Shown here in pieces: positions 17,909-26,900 of a stretch of 64,000 nt of DNA (the first letter of the stretch is position 1; every line of letters begins with the position of its first letter). Both the position numbers and the translations under genes were made by a program. Below the pieces are notes generated by a model, which was not told the DNA's origin, made no database searches, and saw nothing but the letters and a program-made list of their open reading frames with translations. The stretch spans positions 1 through 64,000 of the forward strand of contig CACZFI010000001.1 of assembly GCA_902780405.1 (NCBI GenBank), written 5' to 3'. Source of the stretch: an uncultured Lachnospiraceae bacterium. GTDB lineage: Bacteria > Bacillota > Clostridia > Lachnospirales > Lachnospiraceae.

Positions 17909-19441
17909 ATGGACGAGAATAATCTTGACAATATGCTTGCCGAACTCGGCGGAGATTTTGGCGGCGATATAGATGACAATCTGGAAATTGACGGTGGGAT
18001 CGATATCGATCTTTCCGATCTTCCGGATATTTCCTTATCCGAGATGGACGATTTGGATCATGTGGATCTGTCGGATCTGGATCTTGATGACATCGATTTC
18101 GATGACGTGGATATCACGAATCTCTCGACAGATACGGCAGCTTTGAAGGCGGAAGAGCCTGACGAAGAGATCAGCCTGGAATCCATCATTGCGGAAGCGG
18201 AGAGTGCCGAAGCGGATGTGCTCGTAGACGAGCATACGGACGAGGTGTTTGAGGAAGCGAAGGCACAGGAGAAGATGGACCTGGATGTGCCTCCCGTGTA
18301 TGAGGATCCGGATCTCCCTCCGGCACCGCTTACGGATATACCGGACAGAGAACCGAAGTCCGTACCGGCGACGGAACCTGAGGCAGAAGAAGCACCTTCC
18401 GAAGCACCCGCTCCCGAACAGCCGGAAGCACCGGCAGATACGGAGGCGGCACCGACGGATGATCTGGATATTGATGATCTGCTTGATTCTTTGGATATCG
18501 GAGATGCGGGCGGAGAGAATTATACCAAGGGCGCTGATGATCTGGACGCTATGCTTGCCGCGGGAGCGGAGCAAGGTCTGGCGGATCCCGCATTAGAGGG
18601 TATCGAAGATATCGGCGAGAAGACGAAGAAGAAGCGCAAGAAGAAGGACAAGTCTGAGAAGGAAAAGAAGAGCATCAAGGAGATCCTCTTCGGTGCTCCG
18701 GATGAAGATGATATCGAGGAGGAAGCCTACCTCGAGGAGCGCAAGGCGAAGAAGGCCGAAGAAAAAGAGGCCAAGAAGGCCGAAAAGGAAGTCAAGAAGC
18801 AGGAGAAACAGGAGAAGCTTGAAGCCAAGAAGCGCGAGGGCGAGAAGGCAAAAGCCGAAAAGTCCGAGAAGAAGGCACAGAAGCAGGCCGCGTTAGAGGC
18901 CGAACTTGAGGAAGAGAAGGGCCAAAAGCAGGTTCCGACACCGGTTGTTCTGATCGTCTTTCTGATCTTTGCCGCACTGGGCGTGATGGTGGTTCTCGGA
19001 ACCAAGGCCTTCAACTACTCACAGGTGATCCGCAAGGCGACGGATTACTTTGAACGTCAGAAATACCACATGGCATACGACGAGGTGTCCGGTATTGAAG
19101 TGAAAGAAAAGGACGAAGAACTTCGCGACAGAATCTACACTGTAATGTATGTCGAGCGACTCTATGAGTCTTACGAGAACAATATGATGCTCGGACGAAG
19201 AGACAAGGCACTTGATGCGCTTCTTCGCGGTATCGAGAAGTATGATGAACACTATGAAGAAGCCGTGGAGCTCGGTATCGAGCAGGATATCGTCGGTGTC
19301 CGTGCCAAGATCACGGCAGCGCTTTGGACGGAGTTTGATATCACGGAAGATGAAGCCAGAGTATTGATGGCGCTCGAGGGATTCGAGTACGCAGAGACGT
19401 TAAAGCAATACGCGGGCGGCGGAGGTACACCCGAGGAATGA
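17909..19441 (+). CDS. acidic/charged-helix single-pass membrane protein, unknown function
   Basis: I do not recognise this 510-residue protein. The N-terminal 65 residues are a run of Asp/Leu/Ile repeats (such as DLSDLDLDDIDFDDVDI). A Pro/Glu/Ala-rich stretch follows to about 190, then a very long Lys/Glu/Ala-rich segment (about 230-340) that should form a charged single alpha helix or coiled coil. One membrane helix follows (VLIVFLIFAALGVMVVL, about 347-365) and then about 145 helical residues outside. There is no signal peptide, so the acidic part is cytoplasmic. GGAGG precedes the ATG. The stop overlaps the hisH start by four bases. Confidence 0.85.
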   Translation: MDENNLDNMLAELGGDFGGDIDDNLEIDGGIDIDLSDLPDISLSEMDDLDHVDLSDLDLDDIDFDDVDITNLSTDTAALKAEEPDEEISLESIIAEAESAEADVLVDEHTDEVFEEAKAQEKMDLDVPPVYEDPDLPPAPLTDIPDREPKSVPATEPEAEEAPSEAPAPEQPEAPADTEAAPTDDLDIDDLLDSLDIGDAGGENYTKGADDLDAMLAAGAEQGLADPALEGIEDIGEKTKKKRKKKDKSEKEKKSIKEILFGAPDEDDIEEEAYLEERKAKKAEEKEAKKAEKEVKKQEKQEKLEAKKREGEKAKAEKSEKKAQKQAALEAELEEEKGQKQVPTPVVLIVFLIFAALGVMVVLGTKAFNYSQVIRKATDYFERQKYHMAYDEVSGIEVKEKDEELRDRIYTVMYVERLYESYENNMMLGRRDKALDALLRGIEKYDEHYEEAVELGIEQDIVGVRAKITAALWTEFDITEDEARVLMALEGFEYAETLKQYAGGGGTPEE

Positions 19442-20046
19442 CAACATTGATCGATTACGACGCAGGCAATATCAAAAGCGTCGAGAAAGCAATCGCATAT
19501 TTGGGAGAGGAAGCAGTGCTTACTGCGGATCGTGACACGATCCTGGCGAGCGACAGATGTATTCTGCCGGGCGTCGGCAACTTCGGAGATGCCATGAAGC
19601 GTCTTACGGATGCCGGACTCGATGAAACCATCCGGGCATTTGTAGCCACCGGCAAGCCCTTCCTCGGTATCTGTCTGGGACTGCAGCTTCTGTTCACGGA
19701 CAGTGAGGAAAGCCCCGGCGTGAAGGGACTCGGACTTCTTCCCGGTCATATCGTTAAATTTCCGGAGGCGGAGGGACTCAAGGTTCCCCAGATCGGATGG
19801 AACAATTTAAAACTTCGGAAGGATGTTCCGATCTTTCGGGGCCTGCCCGAGGATCCGTATGTGTACTTTGTACACTCCTACTATCTTGCGGCAGACAGAG
19901 AAGAAGATGTGGCCGCAACCTGCGAGTATGGCATAAACTTCCATGCGGCGGTTGCATCGGATAACATCTATGCGTGCCAGTTCCATCCGGAGAAGAGTTC
20001 TTCGACGGGACTTGCGATACTGAAGAATTTTCTTTCGATTTCTTAA
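19438..20046 (+). CDS. hisH: imidazole glycerol phosphate synthase, glutaminase subunit
   Basis: Releases ammonia from glutamine for HisF in histidine and AICAR formation. The class I glutamine amidotransferase triad is visible: nucleophile Cys in GKPFLGICLGLQLLF, and the C-terminal His-x-Glu pair in CQFHPEKSS. The length of 202 residues is normal. It overlaps the stop of the acidic membrane protein gene (ATGA) and is followed by hisF after nine bases. No other his gene is in the window. Confidence 0.96.
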   Translation: MTTLIDYDAGNIKSVEKAIAYLGEEAVLTADRDTILASDRCILPGVGNFGDAMKRLTDAGLDETIRAFVATGKPFLGICLGLQLLFTDSEESPGVKGLGLLPGHIVKFPEAEGLKVPQIGWNNLKLRKDVPIFRGLPEDPYVYFVHSYYLAADREEDVAATCEYGINFHAAVASDNIYACQFHPEKSSSTGLAILKNFLSIS

Positions 20047-20055
20047 GGGGTTTAT

Positions 20056-20820
20056 ATGCATACAAAGCGAATCATTCCCTGCCTGGACGTGTCCGGCGGA
20101 CGCGTCGTCAAGGGAATCAATTTCATCAATTTAAGAGACGCCGGTGATCCGGTGGAGGTCGGTGCCGCTTATGACAAGGCCGGTGCCGATGAACTCGTTT
20201 TTCTGGATATCACAGCATCTTCCGACAGAAGAAACATTGTGAAGGATATGGTCAGACGTGTAGCCGAGACGGTATTTATACCTTTCACGGTAGGCGGGGG
20301 TATTCGCACCGTGGAAGATTTCAAGGAGATCCTGCGAGAGGGCGCAGACAAGATTTCCGTGAACTCCGCGGCAATTGACCGGCCGGAACTGATTTCAGAG
20401 GCGGCGGACAAGTTCGGCAGCCAGTGTGTGGTCGTGGCGATCGACGCAAGAAGAAGAGAGGATGGCTCGGGCTGGAATATCTACAAGCACGGCGGCCGCA
20501 TCGATACGGGTATCGATGCACTTGCGTGGGCCGAGAAGGTAGCAAGCCTCGGAGCGGGTGAGATCCTGCTTACGTCGATGGACTGCGACGGTACGAAGGC
20601 AGGCTACGACATAGAGCTTACACGCGCTGTATCCGACCTGGTACCGGTTCCCGTGATCGCGTCGGGCGGTGCGGGTACGATGGAACACTTTTACGATGCA
20701 CTCACGGAAGGAAGAGCGGATGCGGCACTTGCGGCCTCGCTTTTCCATTACAAAGAGATTGAGATCAGAGATTTAAAGGACTATTTATCAGAGAGGGACA
20801 TCCCGGTAAGACGGGTTTGA
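20056..20820 (+). CDS. hisF: imidazole glycerol phosphate synthase, cyclase subunit
   Basis: (Beta-alpha)8 barrel that uses ammonia from HisH to form imidazole glycerol phosphate and AICAR. The catalytic Asp in IIPCLDV and the second in VVAIDARR are present, with the phosphate-binding [10 protein letters not shown] and [11 protein letters not shown] loops. The length of 254 residues is normal and all residues look canonical, which argues for histidine synthesis over the sugar-modifying HisF2 variants. AGGGG precedes the ATG. Confidence 0.97.
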   Translation: MHTKRIIPCLDVSGGRVVKGINFINLRDAGDPVEVGAAYDKAGADELVFLDITASSDRRNIVKDMVRRVAETVFIPFTVGGGIRTVEDFKEILREGADKISVNSAAIDRPELISEAADKFGSQCVVVAIDARRREDGSGWNIYKHGGRIDTGIDALAWAEKVASLGAGEILLTSMDCDGTKAGYDIELTRAVSDLVPVPVIASGGAGTMEHFYDALTEGRADAALAASLFHYKEIEIRDLKDYLSERDIPVRRV

Positions 20821-20830
20821 TTTTGGGATT

Positions 20831-21250
20831 ATGATCAAGATTATAGAAAATGATATTTCAATTGACGCCTATCTTGATTTGCGCAAGACGGTTGGCTGGA
20901 AAGAGGTTCCCCGCGAGCAGGCGGAGCGTGCGATTGCGGGAAGTCTTCTTACCTTGCGTGCCGTTGATGAAGAAGGACGGGATCTCGGTATGGGTCGACT
21001 CGTGGGAGACGGCGCTTATATTTGCTATATCCAGGACCTTGTGGTACGTCCCGACGCACAGGGACTCGGTGTGGGATCTGCACTGATCCGTCATCTGACC
21101 GCATACGCCGAGAGCCTCAAGATTCCCGGTACCACCATGATGCTGTGCTTGATGTGCGCCAAGGGAAGAGAACCCTTTTATTTAAAACATGATTTTATTG
21201 CACGTCCCACAGAGCAGCTCGGGCCGGGCATGATACGTTATCTCAAATAA
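20831..21250 (+). CDS. GNAT family N-acetyltransferase
   Basis: Predicted acetyl-CoA-dependent acetyltransferase of 139 residues. The acetyl-CoA pyrophosphate loop appears as VRPDAQGLGVGSALIRHL (Q/R-x-x-G-x-G/A). The substrate is unknown. The start is 10 bases after hisF, without a strong ribosome binding site. It is last in the unit, followed by a terminator. Confidence 0.9.
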   Translation: MIKIIENDISIDAYLDLRKTVGWKEVPREQAERAIAGSLLTLRAVDEEGRDLGMGRLVGDGAYICYIQDLVVRPDAQGLGVGSALIRHLTAYAESLKIPGTTMMLCLMCAKGREPFYLKHDFIARPTEQLGPGMIRYLK

Positions 21251-21274
21251 AAAAACCACCGACGGTGGTTTTTT
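21249..21274. terminator. bidirectional terminator
   Basis: AAAAAACCACC, GAC, GGTGGTTTTTT. It lies between the convergent acetyltransferase and HPr-like genes. Confidence 0.9.
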
Positions 21275-21285
21275 GTGTGTATGGA

Positions 21286-21519
21286 TTATTCTACGAGGTA
21301 AGGCGCAAGAGCTGCCATGATGGCCTCTGTATCCGTATCCGTATGAACATTTAAGTCAATCGGCTTGGAGATGTCGAGACTGAAGATACCCATGATAGAC
21401 TTTGCATCGATGACATAACGGCCGGATACGAGATCAAACTCGGCGTTGAAACCGCTGATATCATTCACAAAGCTTTTAACCTTATCGATCGAATTGAGGG
21501 ATACCTGAACTGCGATCAT
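21286..21519 (-). CDS. HPr-like protein lacking the phosphocarrier histidine
   Basis: A 77-residue HPr-fold protein. The regulatory-serine region is well conserved (DAKSIMGIFSLD, Ser41, equivalent to Ser46 of HPr). The catalytic segment GxHARPA is absent: residues 7-18 read SLNSIDKVKSFV with no His or Arg. It therefore cannot be a PTS phosphocarrier. It resembles Crh, the Bacillus HPr paralogue that keeps Ser46 and acts only in catabolite regulation. I cannot say whether HPr kinase or CcpA binds it. A consensus ribosome binding site and its own promoter precede it. Confidence 0.82.
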   Translation of the reverse strand: MIAVQVSLNSIDKVKSFVNDISGFNAEFDLVSGRYVIDAKSIMGIFSLDISKPIDLNVHTDTDTEAIMAALAPYLVE

Positions 21520-21557
21520 GTAATTACCTCCTTAATAACAGTGCATTTTCTGCTACT

Positions 21558-21586
21558 ATAATATAGGCTTGCCGATGAAAAGTCAA
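21558..21586 (-). promoter_or_regulatory. sigma-A promoter of the HPr-like gene
   Basis: On the minus strand TTGACT (21581-21586), 17 bases, TATTAT (21558-21563). A plus-strand TATAAT (21557-21562) overlaps it and could be the -10 element of mtaB, but I see no good -35 for that direction. Confidence 0.75.
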
Positions 21587-21610
21587 CCACCCTTCAGGAG
21601 AAAATAAAAG

Positions 21611-22924
21611 ATGTTACAGATGTTAAACGGACGAAGAGTCGCTACGATGACTTTAGGATGTAAAGTGAATCAATACGAGACGGACAGCATGCTCGACCTG
21701 CTTCAAAAGGAGGGGTGTGTGAATGTCCCATTCACGGAAGAAGCGGATATTTACATTGTCAACACCTGTTCCGTCACCAATATGGCGGAACGCAAATCTA
21801 GACAGATGCTCCACCGTGCGAAGAAGCGATCCCCGGAGTCGGTGGTCGTGGCGTGCGGATGCTATGTTCAGTCGGATACCGAGAAGTTAAAAGAAGATAT
21901 TGCCTGTGATCTTTTGATCGGAAACGACAGGAAGCACGAAGTTGCATGGATCTTGTCGGAGTATCTTGCCAAGAGAGAGAAGGGCGGGGGAAAGGAACAC
22001 GAAACCTACCTTACGGATGTATCACTTGCCACCGATTACGAGGCGATGCATCTTGACAAACCCAAGGAGCACACAAGGGCCTACTTAAAGGTCCAGGACG
22101 GCTGCAACAGTTTCTGCACCTATTGCATCATTCCGTACGCAAGAGGCAGGGAGCGAAGCAGAAAGCTTTCGGACGTCAAGTACGAAGCTGCGAAGCTGGC
22201 TATGTCCGGCATCCGAGAAATCATCCTGACCGGTATCAATGTATCGGCTTACCGGGACGGGGAGAACACCCTGATCGACCTGATCGAGACCGTCTGCGGC
22301 ATCAACGGGATCGAGCGCGTGCGCATGAGCTCCGTAAACCCGAGGGTCGTGACGCCGGAGTTTGTGAAAAGAGTATCGGCCTGTCCGAATTTTAGCCCGC
22401 ATTTCCACCTTTCGCTCCAGAGTGCCTGTGATGATACGCTGCGGCGCATGAACAGGCGTTATACCGTGGAGGAGTATAAGAAAGCGGTCAGACTTCTTCG
22501 TGAGACCTACGACAGACCGGCCATTACCACGGACGTGATCGTCGGATTCCCAGGAGAGACGGAGGAAGAGTTTGAGACAACCGTCAAGAACCTTGAAGAA
22601 CTCTCGCTGTATGAGATGCATGTGTTCAAGTATTCACCGAGACGAGGAACGGTGGCGGAAAAGCTTCCGGATCAGATCCCGGATGCGGTGAAAGACGAAA
22701 GAAGCGACAGACTGCTTGCGATGACAGCGAAGCAAAAGACCGCCTTCGAAGCCGGTTTTTCCGGAGAAACCGCGGATGTTCTGGTGGAAGAAGTGGTTAA
22801 GGAAGCAGACGGATGGGTTATGCGCGGACATACCGATCGCTACATCCTGTGTGACATACCTTGTGAATCACGGGAAGCGGGAGAAGCACAGGTAAACCGT
22901 ATGGTTCCTCACAAATTGGATTAA
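21611..22924 (+). CDS. mtaB: tRNA t6A37 methylthiotransferase MtaB
   Basis: Radical SAM enzyme that converts t6A to ms2t6A at position 37 of tRNAs reading ANN codons. The N-terminal UPF0004 domain carries the three cluster cysteines (TLGCKVNQYE, NTCSVTN, ACGCYVQ), the radical SAM motif is CNSFCTYCIIPYARGRERS, and a TRAM-like end is present. The length of 437 residues fits MtaB. The ATG at 21611 follows AGGAG; an ATG at 21620 is possible. Confidence 0.95.
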   Translation: MLQMLNGRRVATMTLGCKVNQYETDSMLDLLQKEGCVNVPFTEEADIYIVNTCSVTNMAERKSRQMLHRAKKRSPESVVVACGCYVQSDTEKLKEDIACDLLIGNDRKHEVAWILSEYLAKREKGGGKEHETYLTDVSLATDYEAMHLDKPKEHTRAYLKVQDGCNSFCTYCIIPYARGRERSRKLSDVKYEAAKLAMSGIREIILTGINVSAYRDGENTLIDLIETVCGINGIERVRMSSVNPRVVTPEFVKRVSACPNFSPHFHLSLQSACDDTLRRMNRRYTVEEYKKAVRLLRETYDRPAITTDVIVGFPGETEEEFETTVKNLEELSLYEMHVFKYSPRRGTVAEKLPDQIPDAVKDERSDRLLAMTAKQKTAFEAGFSGETADVLVEEVVKEADGWVMRGHTDRYILCDIPCESREAGEAQVNRMVPHKLD

Positions 22925-22946
22925 AACTAAAAAAAATAAAAAGTAC

Positions 22947-23000
22947 TTGACAAATCGCTATAGAAATGTAAAATAGTATGGTTATACATTTTACGGAACA
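22947..23000 (+). promoter_or_regulatory. fecR promoter with shared downstream element
   Basis: TTGACA (22947-22952), 16 bases, TAAAAT (22969-22974). From the -35 through CGGAACA at 22994-23000, the sequence aligns without gaps to 28502-28555, before the second exported-protein gene: 36 of 54 bases are identical by hand count. The shared part includes GGTTA at 22980-22984 and CGGAACA at 22994-23000, both at or just after the expected transcript start. This suggests joint regulation or a duplicated promoter. Confidence 0.75.
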
Positions 23001-23019
23001 CGGCGACGAGCATTTATAG

Positions 23020-23050
23020 AGGCGGGAGATGCAGCAAGACTGCAACGCCT
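23020..23050 (+). promoter_or_regulatory. hairpin in the fecR leader
   Basis: AGGCG (23020-23024) pairs with CGCCT (23046-23050) and TGCAG (23030-23034) with CTGCA (23040-23044), around CAAGA. It ends a few bases before the GGGGGA ribosome binding site. No known riboswitch was recognised. Confidence 0.35.
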
Positions 23051-23070
23051 GTTTTGGGGGAATGTATATC

Positions 23071-23976
23071 ATGAAGAAAAAACTCATCATCCTTATTTCA
23101 TCACTGGTTGCGGTCGCAGCGATCGCAGTCGCAGTAATCATCCTGGTAATCAACAAGAAAGACGGTTATCGCCTGCTGAAGATTTTCGAAGTCGATGGCA
23201 AGGCGATGGTGGAAAGAACTTCCATCGGAGAGATCGAACCGTACAAGAACATGGTGCTCGAATCCGGAGACCGCATCGGACTCGATGAAGGAGAACTTGT
23301 CATCGCAGCGGATGAAGACAAGTACATTTATCTCGAAGAGGGTACGGAAATCGTCTTAAATGCGTCCGGCAACAAGAAGGACAGCAAGACGAACATCGAA
23401 CTCGTGAAGGGCAGCGTCACCAATGACATACAGAATCCCCTGTCCGAGGATTCTTCCTATGAGATCAACACGCCGAACTCTACCATGGCGGTAAGAGGAA
23501 CGGTGTATCGTGCGTACACCTACAAGGTGGGTGATGTTCTCTACACCAAGGTTTCCGTATTCCACGGCAAGGTGGTTACAAAGCTTGTGTTTAAGGACGG
23601 AACGGAATCGGAAGAAGGCGTTGCCATCGAGAAAGGTAAAGAGGTTATCATCTACGAGGATCCCGAGACAACCGACTATCTGACAGACCCGACGGATATC
23701 AACTATGACGAGATCCCGCAGTATGTATATGAAATCTTACGTGATGTAGCAAAGGGAGGACGAGAACTTTCCATCAGCAAGGAAGAGATTGACGAGCGTC
23801 TTGCGAACGGTCCCTATGTCGTAACCTTCAAGTACGGAGAAACCGTCTTCGGTGTACAGTCCGTAAAGAAGGGTGCATGTGCCGAGATCCCCGCACTCGC
23901 GCCTTCAACAAGCGGAAGCTGGAATTTCGACTTTACAACGCCGATCACCAAGGATACCACGATCCAGTGGCAGTAA
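23071..23976 (+). CDS. FecR-domain membrane protein
   Basis: Probable envelope protein of 301 residues. Lys-rich start, then one membrane helix (about residues 6-24), so it is anchored with the rest outside. The FecR-type domain (about 35-185) shows VLESGDRIGLDEGELVI, a YIYLEEGTEIVL strand and INTPNSTMAVRGTVYRAY, the typical order in FecR domains outside iron transport. The C-terminal 50 residues resemble an InlB-like bacterial repeat (YVVTFKYG, then IPALAP and a final Trp). No sigma factor is nearby, so the iron-uptake role of E. coli FecR should not be assumed. The ATG at 23071 is preferred; 23062 is too close to GGGGG. It heads the signalling cluster, 17 bases before the first exported protein. 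Confidence 0.85.
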   Translation: MKKKLIILISSLVAVAAIAVAVIILVINKKDGYRLLKIFEVDGKAMVERTSIGEIEPYKNMVLESGDRIGLDEGELVIAADEDKYIYLEEGTEIVLNASGNKKDSKTNIELVKGSVTNDIQNPLSEDSSYEINTPNSTMAVRGTVYRAYTYKVGDVLYTKVSVFHGKVVTKLVFKDGTESEEGVAIEKGKEVIIYEDPETTDYLTDPTDINYDEIPQYVYEILRDVAKGGRELSISKEEIDERLANGPYVVTFKYGETVFGVQSVKKGACAEIPALAPSTSGSWNFDFTTPITKDTTIQWQ

Positions 23977-23993
23977 GAAAGGATTGATGATCC

Positions 23994-26900
23994 ATGAGAA
24001 AGAAGTCTTATTCATTGAAACACAGAATAACAGGTTTTTTGCTCGCTGTTGCGGTGGCTGCGACAGGCTCTCTTTCCTTCAATATTCCCGCGAAGGCGGC
24101 GGAGAATCTACCTGCGGCAATCACCAGCGGGCAGCTTAACTGGACCGGACATGGGTTTCATTGGGAGTATAACGAGGGTACTACTCATGCGACCAAAGAG
24201 TATACGTTCACAAACGGTGCAAACCTGACTATTTCCGATTCTGCACGAATCAATGTTTACTCGAACGCTGAAGGAACTCTGGGGTCGCTTACCATTGGTG
24301 ATAACTCATATTTCAGTGTTGGCGGTGGCGCTAATGTATGGGTGACAAGTATTGTGAACAACAGTTCAGGAGGGGCAAACGGTGGTGGCGTTATCGTTGA
24401 AAGCGGAGGAACCTTGCGCTGCCAATCGATAACAAATAATGCTCGCGTTATATCACTTGGCACAATGGAGATTGCGGGCAATCTATATAATTACAGCGAT
24501 TTCAATACAAGAGGAACAGCGGTTACAAATTGCGGAGTGGTAAATAATACATCAACTGATAAAGGCCTGAATATTGAGAGTGGAACAACCCTTAACTACA
24601 CATCTGCGGGGACTCTTTCAGGAAAGGTTACTAATGCAGGTACAATTTCTACGACGTCAAGCAGTTTCACATCGACCGGTACTGTGGTCAATAGTGGTGT
24701 TATTTCTGCACATACGATCAACCTTACATCGGCAACTGTTTCCGATCAGGCCGGAGCTGAGTACAGGGTGACACATACGTTTAAAAATGGCGCTAGCAAT
24801 CTTGTGGGAACAGTGATTCCAAACAACTCCACGCTGGAAGGAAACGAGGCGGTAAACATCTCATCTACCGGAGGCTCGGTTACTGTTAAGTTGGATGGTG
24901 TTACGGTGACAAAAAGCGGAACCATAGACGAAACGGCAGGATCTTTCGTGCCACAGGCATCTGTTTCACGCTACACATCGATACCGACATACTACGGTAT
25001 GGATATCAGCGAGTATTCGGATTTGTTTGTCGCTGAACCGGGCGGAGCTACTAAAACCGTTGAATACGCAAAAGTGGGGACGACAACACGTACAACCACA
25101 GTTCCGACAGAAATCGGTACTTACAATGTCTATGTAAACTTGTCAGGAACGGCGGCTCTCGGCTACAGAGCAATACCTGAGTTTACGGAAACACTGGAAA
25201 GAAATTATCTACCCTCATTAGGTGTGGAGGGTGGCATTCCTCGGTGTACTGTTGCAACGGACGCTGCAGATGTGATTGAGGTTCCCTATTACAAGGATGA
25301 ATTGAAACTAAACGCACCTGCCGGTTATAAGATTTATAACAATGACGGTACTACAACAGATTCAATCACAATCAGTGATCATGGATATCATGACGGTGTG
25401 TCAGGACGATACAAAGTTGTCAGCAATTCTGTTACGACCGGTGGAGCTTTGCCTTACTCTTTGGCGGGCGCTGTCACGGAATCGGTTTTTTACTACACAA
25501 GTAATTTTATAATTGATGCAAAAGCGCCTGAAATGGTGAGCGCCCTTGATCAGGACGGAAATGACGTAAAGTTGGCGTTGCTTGACGGCGAAGTAATTGC
25601 AAGATCCCTGGATGTGTCGCTTGAAGACATGTCAGGAGACTGGGGAACCATGAGAAAAGTGACACTGGATGGTTCTGCCGATGGTGTGACAGTGGATCGC
25701 CCCAATGCCAAGTATACGGTTCATATCGGGATGAAGCTTCCCGGCAAGGAGACACATACGATTTATGCGGAAGATGTGGTAGGACACACCAAGTCATGGA
25801 CCATCACCATGTCATATCTGCCGACAGCAACACCGGCAACACCCTTTACCGTAAAGGGAACTGAAGGCAAGAATGGATTCTATACCAGTGATCTTACACT
25901 GGTTGCTGCAGATGGATATCAAATCTGCGACAGCCTGAACGGTGAGTTTGCCGATTCCATCGTCTACAAGTCAAGCATGGAGAATGTATGGTTGACAAAG
26001 AAGTCAAACGGTGCGTTTACCGAGGCAATCTCACTCGATGATGTGAAGAAGATCAAAGTCGACAAGGCGCAGCCCACATTCTCGAGGTTTGTGACTCTAC
26101 TAGACGGTCGTGACGAAGTTCTGAAAGATAAAGGTTTGTACACATCCAAGAAGATGTCCTTCTTCGTGACTGATGAGAACCTTGCAAAAGTTACCGTTAC
26201 GATTAACGATACTACGGATATTCCTTTCCCTGTTGCAGACGGCAGAGCTGATATAGATCTTGCGACGATTGCATCTTCGAAGGATTATAAGATTGTGGCA
26301 GAGGACCTTGCGGGTAATACTTCCACAATCAATGTAACCCTTTCGCATAGCAGAATTCAGGGAGAGGCAACCATTGCAATAGCCGATTACTACTACGGTA
26401 TGACGGTGAATCCGAGAGTTGCAGGCAACTCTGATATGGTTGAGCAGGCAACAGTGTACTACAAGGGCAAGGATGAAGATGTATCAAACTTCAACACAGC
26501 ACGTCCGATCTCTGTAGGATCTTACATCGCGAAGGTAATCGTTCCGGTATCGGATGATTATACCGAAGCAACGGCTGAGACCGCGTTTGACATTTCCTAC
26601 TATCCGACACCTGCGAAGCCGTATACCTTAAGCGGTACGGAAGGTAATAACAAATATTTCAAGAGTGATGTAGAAATCGTAGCACCTGAAGGGTTTACCA
26701 TTGCATCTTCCGTGTCCGAGGAGGGCAGCAGAAGAGTGGCCTATACCGAGGGTATGAACGGCTTCTACTTAAGAAAGGTGGATGACGGCGCAACTACCGC
26801 ATTCGTTCCTATCACTGAGACCATCAAGATTGACAAGGAAATTCCCGTGCTTGCGGGAACAGCAAGAGACCAGGATGGACAGAGCGTGGGTATTGTCCAT

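Noticed and set aside
18600..18940. Lys/Glu-rich repeats as a possible frame error or repeat array
   Set aside because: The frame is continuous from a good start to hisH and the region is a plausible long charged helix. No regular DNA repeat unit or spacer was seen.
23071..23976. Iron-dicitrate signalling (FecI/FecR) role
   Set aside because: No ECF sigma factor or TonB-type receptor is present and the organism appears Gram-positive. The domain is of the general FecR fold linked to envelope proteins.
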